From Euborellia annulipes (taxonomy: Eukaryota; Arthropoda; Insecta; Dermaptera; Anisolabididae), in NCBI GenBank assembly GCA_023213315.1, contig JAKCPI010012441.1:124001-188000 (forward strand): a stretch of 64,000 nt of DNA. Reading direction: 5' to 3'. Position numbers and translations under genes: made by a program. The notes under the pieces are model-generated. The model worked only from the letters and a program-made list of their open reading frames with translations. It was not told the origin of the DNA and did not search any database. Below, one piece after another: positions 47,800 to 58,248 of the stretch. Position 1 is the stretch's first letter. Each line of letters starts with the position of its first letter.

Positions 47800-50770
47800 C
47801 TAAAAAAAAAAAAAAATATTTCACATTGTTTTTAATTAAATAAAATGTTATTAGTTTAATGTGTTGGGTAAAGAACGACAGACCATCGGACACTCGGCCT
47901 TATATTAGAAAAGTCTCCTTTAAGATAAGAGATAAAATAATTTCTTTTTGCTCACACCCACAAAAACATTCTCAAGGTTATAAAGAAATACAAACCAGCA
48001 TGCTTTTCAAGTTAAAATAACTTATTGGCAATTATTTCGGAATGCCTAACGCAATCCATCCTCAGTGCATCAAATTATATAATTGTGGAGCGTTTTTCAA
48101 AATTATTAAACGCCATGAGAAGCCATTCTATTTACGGAGGGGGTAACATTTGATGAGCAAGTCATTGAGGGGAAAATTATAGCTTTATATATATATATAT
48201 ATATTTATGATACAATTAGTTTTACTTTCTCTTATTTAGTTATAAGAACGGACAGAGTGAGAAATGAGAAGATCCGAGGAATGGCAGGTGTGGCGGAAGC
48301 ATCGAAAAAGATCCAGGAAAGTAGGCTGAGGTGATTTGGACATGTGATGAGAAGAGAAAAGAAGTATGTGGGGAAAAGAATGTTAGATTTGAAGGTGGAA
48401 GGGAAGAAACCAAGGGGAAGGCCCAAAAGAAGATAAAGGGACTGTGTAATTGAGGAACGTCTCCAGGCAGAAAGGATTGGAGTGTCCCCTAGAAAAAAAA
48501 TATATATGGATAAGCCACAGTGAAAGAAAAAGAACAAGACAATTAGTAATGTATACTTTAAAAATTTCCCACACTGACCTGCCAGGCGTGTGCACGTTCT
48601 AATACTTACACTTTCCGTATATAGAATGGTTTCTCATGTCGTTTTATAATTTAAAAAAACCACAATTATATAAATTGATGCACTGAGGATGGATGGCATT
48701 AGGCATTCCGAAATGCCAATAAATTATTTTAACGTGGAAAGCAGTAGCTGGTCTACTTCAAATACATTCTCATAGAGAAGAATATTCTATCTATATTCTA
48801 TCTATCCATATATAGATATACTGTACTTTACTAAATGGTTTTATTCTTGTTCATACAGGTTAACGAGCCAAGGGATTCCTGTCTGCTTTTGCTCTGCCTC
48901 CAATAAGGCTGTGAATGCCGTCCCTATCAGACGTAGTCCGAGTGTTGATCGTCTTTAATGCAACATATCCTTTATTTGGTGAGTAACTTATTAAATTTTT
49001 ATATAAATCTACACATTCACACTTTTTTCTCATTCACACTTACATTCACACACACAAACACACAGTCTTTTAGCAATTTAGACCATGTAAGACTTTACGA
49101 TATCCGTTATATATGATAATATCTTTTGGGGGTCCAGGCATTTCTATTTGCCATATCCAAATTGCTTAAATAAAATCAATGCCATCTCATTGATAGTACT
49201 TTTTCAATCGACCAATTTTTTCCTGGGTTGGGTGTAGCTGTGTGGCTAAGCCTACCAAACGTTGTTAACGTTTTAAGTGGCGAAAATATATTTCCATTCT
49301 TTGCTCTTGATTCAGGCCTATTCGATTGTTAAATGGGTATATGTTTATAAAACTTTCAAACGCCTTTTCTCAAATTGTTGAATTTCGGACTTTCGCCACT
49401 ATGATTCTCAGCAGGCAATATATATAATTTTCTATTTCATATACAGTATATATATATTTATACATAGATAGTTGACAACATAAGTTCAGTCAATAAAAAA
49501 TTACATTTTTTTCACCTATAGTCATGGGTTGAGCTACTTGATTTTAGAGTATTTGGAATGTGAGGCCTGTCTAAAGATATTTCTTTCGAAATTGGCTCAC
49601 AGTCCTCAAAAGGTTACCAGTTAATTTTTAACAAGACTATGTATTTTGTTGGTGAGGCCAAACGCCCCATGGCCCCCGGGAATACCAATAATGTAAGCAA
49701 TTCCTCTGATCCTGGTTTTCTTATCCCGACCTTTTTTTTTCCTTTATATTTTGTCCCTCTGTCCGCTAATGACTGTTGCGCCCTAAAGCCTCAACATCAA
49801 TCAAACAATTGCCCAACTGCTAATGTTTTGGTCTCGAATAAGACCTTGCTAGCTCTTTGGTTGCCATTATATTTATGTAATTTCATTTATACAATTAATA
49901 ATTGGGATCTTTTCTACCCCTCTGAGGATGAATCTATTTCAAGTCTTCCAGTCTTCTTGTTGGATAGTTTTTTTTTTTTTTTTTTTTTATAAATATAATT
50001 AAAGCTAGCATTTAAGTTACTTACTTGTATCTTGAGTATTTCAATAGACTCCTTTTCCGTTTGGAGTTCTTTACGTAAGGCATCAATCGTCTCTTCTTGG
50101 CTTAACAACTGAGCCGTTAGTTGGCTAATCCTTTCAGCGAATCCTCTTTGTTGAGCCTTTTGATATTCATCGTCGGTGACAAGAGTATTCGCTGATGTTG
50201 CTACTGACTCGGGTTCTTGAGAAGACTCTAAACTTTTAACTTTGTCCAACAATATCGCATTTTCCTAAACAAATGTTACAAATCACAATTTATAGGTGTG
50301 ATGTTATATTAAATAGAGGGTAGAGATAATGAGAGATGCAGCTAAGATATTTTTTCTTTATTTATTTAATCATCACGGCTGACGGTTCGATTTGGTATTG
50401 AACCATCTTCAGGGCTAGCAAAAAGTAATTATGAAAGTATCATAGTGGATTTTATACATTGTTGAACCAATCTCTTATATAATAAATATATACACAGTAT
50501 GCGACCAGGTACATAAATTTTTATTCATTCAAGCGCCAAAGTTAAGTCCCACCCATGCGTTTTCTACTTGTGATTATTTCATTGATTTTATAAAGAAAAT
50601 GAAAACCTTTATTGGAAATTTTCTAGGTTTGAACCATGAAAGTTTTCATTAAAAAATATAAAGGTCTAATATATTTTTTTGAAAAACAATGAAATAATCA
50701 GAAGTAGAAAACGCATGGATGGGACTTAATATTGTCCCTCACTGTACCTGGTCATCACCGCATACTGTAG

Positions 50771-50802
<32 letters not shown>

Positions 50803-51084
50803 AACACATTTTTTTCCCATTTACACTCACATTCACAGATACATACCTACAGTCTTTTTCGGCATCTTAGGCCATATAAGACTTTATACGATAACCGTTA
50901 TTATGAATATATATTGGGGTCCAGGCATTCTTATTTAAGCAATTTGGTATCCAAATGCCTTAAATAAAATCATCGGACTGCCTGGGATCCGAACCCTTGA
51001 CCCTTGGTATACAAGGCAGGCGGGCTACAAACTATGCTAAGTTCGAGGGCTTTGTATATATCTATACTATATAAAAGACAATCC

Positions 51085-51123
<39 letters not shown>

Positions 51124-54100
51124 AACGCATAGACTCCGAAACTACTGGACCGATTTTCATGGAGTTTTTTTAATGGGTAGGGAATTTTCCGGGGTGGTTT
51201 TAGGCTATCATTATATCGAATTAGGGGTAGGGAACCCCCCTTTTGGGGGTTATCAATTACCCCATAGCAAAGCATTGGAAAACAGGATCTAACTCGCTTT
51301 ATGAAAAATATATTTATCAAATCTTTAAAATGAAAAATAAAAACTCTTCCTCCCCCTAACAATTCGACATTTGAAAAGATTTTTCCGCTCTCCCCCCCCC
51401 CTAAAATTTATTTTTTATTCGATTTTAATAAAATTTAAAATGACGCTTTCTTAGGGTGTAAATAATTGAAAAATGGTATTTTAGACCCTAGAAAGTTCAA
51501 TCACCCCCCGCCCCCCCCCTGAAATTTATTTTTCATTCGATTTTAATAAAATTTAAAATGTTGCTTTCTTAGGGTGTAAATAATTGAAAAATGGTATTTT
51601 AGACCCCAGAAAGATCAATCACCCCCTGACCCCCCTGAAATTTATTTTTTATTCGATTTTAATAAAATTTAAAATGACGCATTCTTAGGGTGTAAATAAT
51701 TGAAAAATGGTATTTTAGACATCAGAAAGTTTAATCACCCCCCTGACCCCCCTAAAATTTATTTTTCATTCAATTTTAATAAAATTTAAAATGACGCTTT
51801 CTTAGCGTGTAAATAATTGAAAAATGGTATTTTAGACATCAGAAAGTTTAATCACCCCCCTGACCCCCCTAAAATTTATTTTTCATTCGATTTTAATAAA
51901 ATTTAAAATGACGCTTTCTTAGGGTGTAAATAATTGAAAAATGGTATTTTAGACATCAGAAAGTTTAATCACCCCCCTGACCCCCCTAAAATTTATTTTT
52001 CATTCAATTTTAATAAAATTTAAAATGACGCTTTCTTAGCGTGTAAATAATTGAAAAATGGTATTTTAGACATCAGAAAGTTCAATTACCCCCTGACCCC
52101 CCTGAAATTTATTTTTCATTCGATTTTAATAAAATTTAAAATGTTGCTTTCTTAGGGTGTAAATAATTGAAAAATGGTATTTTAGACCTCAGAAAGTTCA
52201 ATCACCCCCTGCCCCCCTGAAATTTATTTTTCATTCGTTTTTAATAAAATTTAAAATGACGCTTTCTTAGGGTGTAAATAATTGAAAAATATATTAATAA
52301 AATATTTAAAATAAAAAATAAAAACTCTTTTTCATAATTAATTAAAATACATTTATCTGGACAACTCTTAGTCATATCCCGAGACGCCGCCCGCCAGGGT
52401 TAGGGGGTAGGGTTGCCGAAGGCAACCCTACCGCAGCTAGTTTATTATATAAGGGTTTGGTTAAACAATGTATAAAATCTACTATGACACTTTTATAATG
52501 CCTTTTCGCCAGCTCTGAAGATGGCCCCAACACGGAACCGAAACGTCAGCCGTGCGAATTAAATAAATAGAGAAAAAAGCTTAGCTGCATCTCTCATTTT
52601 CTACCCTCTTATTAAAATATTTATTTGACTCATTTTGTTTGTAAATATAATATGATTATTTACCGAACGTAACGAGTAATATTCTTCTCGTGTTGATCCA
52701 AGATCTGCTTTGAGTGCTAAATTTTCACATTTCACCTGAAACAAAAAAGTATTGTTAAGCACACTGTGGTTTTTTCTTTAAAATTGCGCGCTCCCTTGTA
52801 TTCCCCCCTAACTCTTTCTGACTCCCTTCCGCTAATTTTGTAGAAATTGACTATTCGGTCTTCTAAATTCCAACAAAATACTTGATAAGTATTGATATTT
52901 AGTAATAATAATTTACTTACTTTCTCTAATTCCTCATTACTATTTAATGAAAATAAGCGTTTGTTTAATTCTATATTTTCATTTTTTAGCTAAAAATATA
53001 AAATTTTTTTAGTTATTATTTTAAAAAAAATTGTACTATAGATTTTTCATACTAACTTTACGTATTAAATCTTTGGTTTCTTCAAATTTAATTTTATGAT
53101 ATTTATGTACGTGGCACACTTCTTCTTGCCATTTGCTCAGAGTCTCAACTTGTTGACGCATTGCAATATTATTTTGTTGAAGTGTATCTACAAAGATTAT
53201 TAATGGGATAGAATATTATTTTTTTTCTAATAGTGTTTAAAATTTTAACTCTATTTTTTGAGATTTTTCAGGGGGGTTTCAACCCCATATCACCTTCCCT
53301 GGTTATAGCCTGCTATTTGCTAATAATAATTGGAATAAATACCTTTTAATGTTTGATTTTCTGTTAATAAATCGACCAATTTTGATTCAATATCTTCCAG
53401 GGTATATTCGGTTGAGATAGGAGATTTCAAATCCATTCCATTAAATTTCTGTGATAATAAATGTGCGTCGTCAATTTCATGATGAAGATTCTAAAAATAA
53501 AAATAAAAAATTACAAAAAATTCCAGTGGAAGGCCGTTGGATGTTAAGAAATAAAAAATATTTCACATTCGGGGTCTTTTTTCTGCATATCATTAGGACA
53601 AAGACCTCTAGCCACCAGACCAAGCAGAGTTGGAAAAAATCCGGATTTTTTTTTTAAAAGCCCAACTCGTCGGTATTTTTTTTTTTTGTGGGGGGGGATT
53701 ATCGTTTCTTTTAGGTAGTTGTGATTTATCTTTTCTGCTCTAGTCAGTTTTATAAAGCAAAATGAGACATGATGACACATTTTAAAGATATAATAGTTGA
53801 TTTATGAATTTTATTCAAAATCTGTGGAGCGATTTTTGAGAAATCGAAAAAAAAAACTGAAAAAGTACATCAGTATAGTACTTTTGGGCCGATTTTCTTC
53901 AAACATATTTTTACCCCTTGGAGGAGGGGGGGGGGGGGTGTGGAGATATTTTGTTCACACACAAACAGACCAATTCAGAGGACCCACTTTTTTGGGTCAG
54001 GGGACCACAAAACTTGTATTTCCATCAAAATCTCGACATCGAATTTATATATATATATAAGGGCTACGCCCCCTGGACCTCCTTGCTCGCCCTCGGCGAG

Positions 54101-56357
54101 CAAATGCATCAAATGTATTCTTGCTCACTGTCTGAAAATTTTGCCTTCGGCGAGCAATTGCAAATTTTTAAAAGTTTTAAATATTTCTTTTCAACTCTAC
54201 TTCCTGTAAATCTGGCAGGAAGTCAGTGGCTAGCACTTTATATGAGTAAGAAAAAGTAAAAAAAACCCAAATAACCCCAGTGGGTTTTTTAATTGAAAAC
54301 ACCAAAAACCCAGTGGGTTCAGCCCACCTGGGGAAATTCTATGCCAACCATGGCAATAGGACGTCCCAATGCCTCCTCAGGAATCTCTCCCTTCCTACTT
54401 GGGAGCCGATGCAGAGAGGACACTTTCTTTTTTATTATTGGGAGGGTGGAAGGGGGGCCTGCCCGGGCGGTTGAGATCATGGTCATTTTTCGTAAATGAA
54501 ATTTATTTTGACTTTTATTAGGGATTGTTTTTAGCCTTGATGATGCATTACAGACATAATATAAATAAAACTATCTTGTTGTAAGAATGAACTAATACCA
54601 TAAATTAAAAATGAATTAAAGCAGCACAAAAAAGATTTAAATAATGACGTCAATATAAAAGGCTAAAGATAAATGTTTATTAATAATCTAAATAAAAAAA
54701 AAAAAAAGAGGGAATGCAATTTAATGATGTTTATCTGTTTTTAAACTATTTTTGAATCTTATAATTACATACACACTGGCTCCAGATCCTTGACTACCCG
54801 AGTCTAGATGCTCCCTTTTTATATGTTTCGGAGTTTTCGGAAAAAAAATAAAAAATATTTTTTTTCTTTGGATTAGTCCCAAAAACTGCTGAGGAAAGAT
54901 GGGAGGTGGGGATAAAGGACGTATAAGGGTGAAACAGACATTAAGTTGAAAATAGACAAATATTAAAATTTTTAATTACTCCTTCCTCTAATCAAATTTA
55001 ATTATTTTTACATTAAAGAAGTTTTTTTTACCCTCTTGGCCTGCATAGCCATTTAGAGGTTTGTATATATATCTTTTTAAAAAGTATATACCGATGGCTA
55101 CGTTCCATACCAATGCCACAACAAAGGGGGGGGGGGGCGATGGGCTCAGGCGTATTAAGGAAAAGGGCGTTGGCAGCAAGGGGGTAATTACTCCCCCCCC
55201 CCGAAAAACTCCTCTGGATCCGCCCTTGGCTGGCAGCGTATATTTTTACAAAAAAAAATTGTATTATTCAAAAAATAACAAACTTATCTAAAAATAATAT
55301 TTTTTGTTATTATAAGGAATATTTACAATTTATTATTTATCAAGAGTCGTCTGGCAACAGCACCCGCTCTAGGAGGGGGGGAACGTTGAAATTGGTCCAA
55401 GGACGCCAGAATTTGGGAGCGGCATAAATATATATTTTCTTTGGTAGGGGGGGGGGGGCGCAAATTATAATCTTGGCCCAGGTGCAAGTTTTCCTTGGTG
55501 CGGCAAATGTTCCACATGCTGATTCCTCGCCATCCACCCGAGGTTTCATCGCACTTCGGTTCGCTTAACCATCGTTACGATGGTAGTGATTGTTCCTCTA
55601 CTCTGTTGTCTGACCCCCCCCCCCTCCCCGGCCATTAAAGAAAAACTTTTTTATTATTGCTATCTTCATATTTATTTATATTTTATATATTATAAAATCA
55701 CATGGAAATTTAATAGGGAAAAAATATATATACCAGGTATATTTCTCTAGGTTGCTCAACTTGTTTTGTTCACGGCTTCCTAAATAATACTGGTATATCT
55801 CACTTTTTTCGCGGCTTCCTAAGTTAAAACAATGGTCTGTATATTTTTACGGTTTCCCTTTAATAGAGACTCGGTTTATTATTTGGAAATCACTAGTACA
55901 GTATATTTAAACAAATTTATATTGAGATGTTTACTCTGCCATAGTGTCGAGGGCAATAACACCCAATCCATAGTCTAAAAATAATAAATGTAAAAATTGG
56001 CCTAAATTATTATTACAAGTTTTTTATTATAAAATTTTCATGTATTTCAATCAAATTTTTTCTTAGTCGGTGTTTATTTATAGAATATAATATATATATA
56101 TATCTTCCTATTTGACTATTTGATTATCAACACTCAGCTATATACCTCCTTCATATAGAATATTTGTGATTTTATAAAGTACTAGTAAAAAAAAAAAAGA
56201 AAAAAATGGTTATGTCTACCTGACCACCTCCAGATGATCCGGATGAAGATGCGGAAATCCTACTTTGATGGGGTACCACTGAAAAATGATTCTCACTAAA
56301 GGAGTGAGGGGTTGAAAAAATAACAAAAGAGTCATCATCCTCAACTGAATGCGCCAT
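47647..56357 (-). CDS. optineurin/NEMO (kenny) family ubiquitin-binding adaptor
   Basis: Minus-strand exons: 56357-56220, 53490-53343, 53187-53057, 52989-52921, 52735-52664, 50264-50025, 47799-47647. All junctions are GT-AG with matching phases, giving 951 nt, 316 residues. Residues 6-14 (EDDDSFVIF) resemble the acidic, Ser-preceded LC3-interacting motif of optineurin and kenny, though the fourth core position is Phe rather than Leu/Ile/Val. Residues about 80-145 match the NEMO N-terminal domain (ENQTLKDTLQQNNIAMRQQV compares with optineurin KQNNQAMKER). Residues 267-310 form the UBAN motif with DFNAEREAREK, the linear-ubiquitin-binding core. The family links polyubiquitin to IKK/TBK1 signalling and selective autophagy. 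The C-terminal zinc finger of NEMO, kenny and optineurin is absent; a GC-type donor (CAAG-GCAATT) at the end is a remote alternative route to a missed exon. Whether it is the NEMO or the optineurin orthologue is not decided by sequence here. Confidence 0.9.
48034..48065 (-). ncRNA. hammerhead-ribozyme-like core
   Basis: On the minus strand: CTGAGGA, hairpin TGGATTGCGTTAGGCATTCC, then GAAAT. The core is intact. Confidence 0.5.
48245..48493 (+). pseudogene. LINE reverse-transcriptase C-terminal fragment, two stop codons
   Basis: The plus frame reads KIRGMAGVAEASKKIQESRL, then stop, FGHVMRREKKYVGKRMLDLK, GKKPRGRPKRR, stop, RDCVIEERLQ. This is the RLRW-GHV ... GRPKxRWxD tail typical of non-LTR retrotransposon ORF2 proteins. 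Both expected tryptophans are stop codons (TGA and TAA). Confidence 0.75.
48683..48714 (+). ncRNA. hammerhead-ribozyme-like core
   Basis: CTGAGGA, hairpin TGGATGGCATTAGGCATTCC, then GAAAT. Partner of 48034-48065. Confidence 0.5.
49018..49180 (-). mobile_element. SINE body fragment (family of 5340-5576)
   Basis: Carries the family's ACACACAAACACACAGTCTT, TTACGATATCCGTTAT and GGGTCCAGGCAT blocks; the tRNA-like head is missing. Confidence 0.6.
50025..50264 (-). CDS. NEMO-like exon 6: coiled coil before UBAN
   Basis: Acceptor TTGTTTAG, donor GTAAGT; 80 codons from ENAILLDKVKSLE to ESIEILKIQ, including LTAQLLSQEETIDALRKELQ. The KIQ end joins VDVYQ of the next exon as LQAQ joins VDIYK in NEMO. 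Confidence 0.9.
50381..50412 (-). ncRNA. hammerhead-ribozyme-like core, degenerate
   Basis: On the minus strand: CTGAAGA, hairpin starting TGGTTCAATACC, then GAACCGTC in place of GAAACGTC. Confidence 0.4.
50530..50744. mobile_element. mariner-type MITE, second copy
   Basis: Same family as 19861-20086: GTTAAGTCCCACCCATGCGT on the left and GGGACTTAATATTGTCCCTC with ACTG-TA on the right. The outermost left bases are decayed. Confidence 0.7.
50810..51057 (-). mobile_element. tRNA-derived SINE
   Basis: Minus-strand relative of 5340-5576, with head GCCCTCGAACTTAGCATAG, B-box-like GGGTTCGGATCCC and the shared GGGTCCAGGCATTC body. Directly abuts the Helitron start. Confidence 0.65.
51061..52440 (+). 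mobile_element. complete non-autonomous Helitron
   Basis: 5' terminus TCTATACTATATAAAAG directly after an A, 3' terminus CTAG directly before a T, the A/T insertion site of Helitrons. A 12-bp-stem hairpin (GGTAGGGTTGCC GAA GGCAACCCTACC) ends 4 bp before the CTAG. Inside: a (CTGT)n run, GACTCCGAAACTACTGGACC, and an array of about 117-bp repeats. No Rep/helicase frame, so it would need an autonomous partner. Confidence 0.85.
51421..52290 (+). repeat. tandem array, about 117-bp unit, eight copies
   Basis: The unit start (GATTTTAATAAAATTTAAAA) recurs at 51421, 51539, 51655, 51772, 51889, 52006, 52122 and 52237. Units include TTAGGGTGTAAATAATTG and a CACCCCCCTGACCCCCCT tract. Units at 51772 and 52006 share private variants (CAATTTTAAT, TTAGCGTG), so a two-unit block of about 234 bp has been duplicated. 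Confidence 0.9.
52515..52547 (+). ncRNA. hammerhead-ribozyme-like core
   Basis: CTGAAGA, hairpin beginning TGGCCCCAAC, then GAAACGTC. Core box intact; stem II has mismatches. Confidence 0.45.
52664..52735 (-). CDS. NEMO-like exon 5: coiled coil
   Basis: Acceptor TTGTTTCAG, donor GTAAAT; 24 codons: VKCENLALKADLGSTREEYY and SLRS, continuing the heptad pattern. Confidence 0.88.
52921..52989 (-). CDS. NEMO-like exon 4: coiled coil
   Basis: Acceptor TATTTTTAG, donor GTAAGT; 23 codons, phase 0 at both ends: LKNENIELNKRLFSLNSNEE and LEK. Confidence 0.88.
53057..53187 (-). CDS. NEMO-like exon 3: NEMO N-terminal domain
   Basis: Acceptor CTTTGTAG, donor GTTAGT. Encodes TLQQNNIAMRQQVETLSKWQ and HKIKFEETKDLIRK, the IKK/TBK1-binding coiled-coil region in family members. 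Confidence 0.9.
53343..53490 (-). CDS. NEMO-like exon 2
   Basis: Acceptor TATTTTTAG, donor GTATTT, exit phase 1. Encodes NLHHEIDDAHLLSQ..., a linker, and LVDLLTENQTLK opening the NEMO coiled coil. Confidence 0.88.
53779..54260 (+). mobile_element. TGGTGTGAC-family repeat, copy 9, partial
   Basis: Contains the TTTGAGAAATCG...ACTGAAAAAGTACATCAG and ATCCATCAAAATCTCGACAT-type blocks. An unrelated piece with CTCGCCCTCGGCGAGCAA is inserted before the AAAAAGTAAAAA end. Confidence 0.55.
54261..56219. other. first intron of the NEMO-like gene: mixed repeats and homopolymers
   Basis: 54261-54480 is GC-richer (AACCCAGTGGGTTCAGCCCAC) and 55120-55640 has several runs of 8-11 G or C with short frames on both strands. 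I could not assign these to a family. No exon of a third gene was found. Confidence 0.35.
56220..56357 (-). CDS. NEMO-like exon 1: start codon and LIR-like motif
   Basis: ATG at 56357-56355; donor GTAGAC. Encodes 46 residues: MAHSVEDDDSFVIFSTPHSF, then a Ser/Gly-rich stretch ending SSGGGQ. It is the only ATG giving the acidic N terminus. Confidence 0.85.
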
Positions 56358-56885
56358 ACTACTACTACTACACTTTAAAACAATTTTAAAATAAACAAAA
56401 CCAAACTGTCAACTAAAACATTACTAGTAAATATTGTCAAATGACAATATTGTTTTAAAGAAAGATAAGTTTTGGGAATGTGAGCAATGTGAGTCATGCG
56501 ATAAACAAAATTGCATAGAAGACAAAGAGATGAAAAAATAGATTGATAATTCATATACTAAAATAACTTTTCCAAATAGTAGCGCCTCTTGTGGTTTTAA
56601 AGGGAATCTAATTTTAACGACAAAAAAATATAATTCAGTGCCAGTATAAAAATTACATGTTAGAAAAATTTTCAAGTATTTTATGCGTACTCTAGCTTAT
56701 TTAAAAGCCTTTTACTTTTATCTATTAAATATTATCTTACCTAATTTAATTTTCCAATGTTGGTCATAAATTAGAGACTAATCACAAGTGTTATGTTTCT
56801 ATCTTCTCTTCATAGACGAAAAACAGCGAATGACATTTAAGAAATTTTAATTGAAAGAAACAAATTTAAATACGTAAAATAAAAA
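56358..56885. promoter_or_regulatory. shared intergenic region of two divergent genes
   Basis: Only 528 bp separate the start codons of the NEMO-like gene (minus) and TMEM18 (plus), so both 5' UTRs and both promoters must lie here. I see no clear TATA box placed for either gene. A bidirectional promoter is inferred from the spacing. Confidence 0.5.
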
Positions 56886-56972
56886 ATGGAACCTCCAAGT
56901 GTTGATAATCCAAGTTTTCCACCTTTTACTGAAGTCAATCAAATTAACAGCATTTGGACATTTTTACAAAGT
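56886..56972 (+). CDS. TMEM18: TMEM18 exon 1
   Basis: ATG start with donor GTAAGT; 29 codons, [19 protein letters not shown] to WTFLQS. Start chosen as the only ATG in frame before the conserved DW motif. Confidence 0.92.
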
Positions 56973-58248
56973 GTAAGTATTTTACATTATAATTAAGATC
57001 GTTATCATTCAATTATGCAATAATAATTGACATTTTCATGATTTTAATAATTCTTATTTTTATTATAGATTGATTGGCATGATCCTTGGCTGGTTGGACT
57101 GATTATTTTTCATGTTATTATAACCTTAACATCCCTACTCACTCGAAATCACAGCAATTTTCAAGTTATATTATTTTTCGTTTTACGTAAGTATTCCACC
57201 TTGTTAAATTATTTTTAATTATTTATTTACATAAGTAGAACAGTGGAAAAATTAAAGAAAAAATAAACCGGTCTATATAATTTTCAAATAATATATATAT
57301 ATTTATGTATATATATTATTTCATTAATAGCACGGAATTATGCCTTATTTTTGATTGCCGGTTTTGGATCGCGTTTGTATACACGGGGATCATATTTTTA
57401 GGAGTGAATTCTGGGACAAAAAAGAAGGTGGGAATTATAACAACACACAAAAGCCAAAAATGAAAACAATGTTAATGCTATTGGGTATGTGATTATGAAG
57501 TCACATCGAAAACAGTAGACGAAAATTTCCAAAGAATTTTTTTTTTTTTTTTTTTTGTAAACATTCACACTTTTTCTCATTCACACTCACACTCACACAC
57601 ACATTCACACTGTCTTTTCGGCAGCTCAGGCCATATAAGACATTTACGATAACCGTTATTTATGAATTTATATATATTAGGGTCCAGGCATTTTTATTTA
57701 AGCCATCTGGTATCCAGATGGCTCCAAAGAATTATAAATCATATTGTTTCAGATAGTTTTTTTTTAATAAACTTTTCATTATTCAGAAATATCCGATTAT
57801 TACTATTTATTATTAAAAGAAAAAATTAAAAACAAAATTTCAATATATATATATAAGTTAAAGAGAAGTTCCTGTTGATGTTATTGGAATGGAAAAGAAC
57901 AAGTACAGGTGCAGCAAATAAAGAGAGCCTTTGGATGCCAAATGCCAAAAGGAAGACGTTTCGGACAAAATTTTATTCATCCATCCTCAGTCCTTGTTGG
58001 CTTATAAACTAATTAGGCACAAAGATTATCTTATAGACTCTCACGGAAAATTGACACTCGTCTGTTTTTATAAAAAAATATACATGTGCACAAATTCGTG
58101 CCACGACAACAATAACAACTTTGTGCCTAAGTTTATAAGCCAACAATGACTGAGGATGGACGAATAAAATTTTGTCCGAAACGTCTCCCTTTCGGCATTT
58201 GACATCCAAAGGCTCTCTTTATTTTCTGCACTTGTACTTGCTCTTTTC

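Larger units (their letters stand above)
47994..48752. repeat. foldback with hammerhead-like arms enclosing a LINE fragment
   Basis: Arms share ACCAGC, GTTAAAATAA(C/T)TTATTGGCA, the core, and CATCAAATTATATAATTGTG. The left part is the same family as 13825-14125. It lies in the last intron of the NEMO-like gene. Confidence 0.7.
50316..52608. repeat. 2.3-kb foldback with hammerhead-like arms; holds MITE, SINE and Helitron
   Basis: Arms of about 150 bp (50316-50470, 52458-52608) share GAGAGATGCAGCTAAG, the core and ATAGT(A/G)GATTTTATACATTG. Between them lie a mariner MITE copy (50530-50744), a SINE (50810-51057) and a Helitron (51061-52440). Occupies the intron between exons 5 and 6 of the NEMO-like gene. 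Confidence 0.75.

Noticed and set aside
48232..48595. Minus-strand hydrophobic proteins
   Set aside because: Antisense of a LINE reverse-transcriptase tail read on the plus strand.
49639..49992. Plus-strand 117-residue ORF as a gene
   Set aside because: Composition is intronic, it runs into a poly-T tract and overlaps the start of the NEMO-like exon 6 flank; no splice or homology support.
50970..51362. Minus-strand 130-residue ORF
   Set aside because: Spans a SINE head, a CTGT run and the Helitron 5' region; its DRQT repeat is just the microsatellite.
51421..52290. CRISPR array
   Set aside because: The units are contiguous tandem repeats of about 117 bp without distinct spacers, in a eukaryotic Helitron.
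52499..52560. Penelope reverse transcriptase or GIY-YIG endonuclease near the ribozyme-like arms
   Set aside because: I looked for coding remnants between the foldback arms across the window and found none, so the Penelope link rests on the core motif only.
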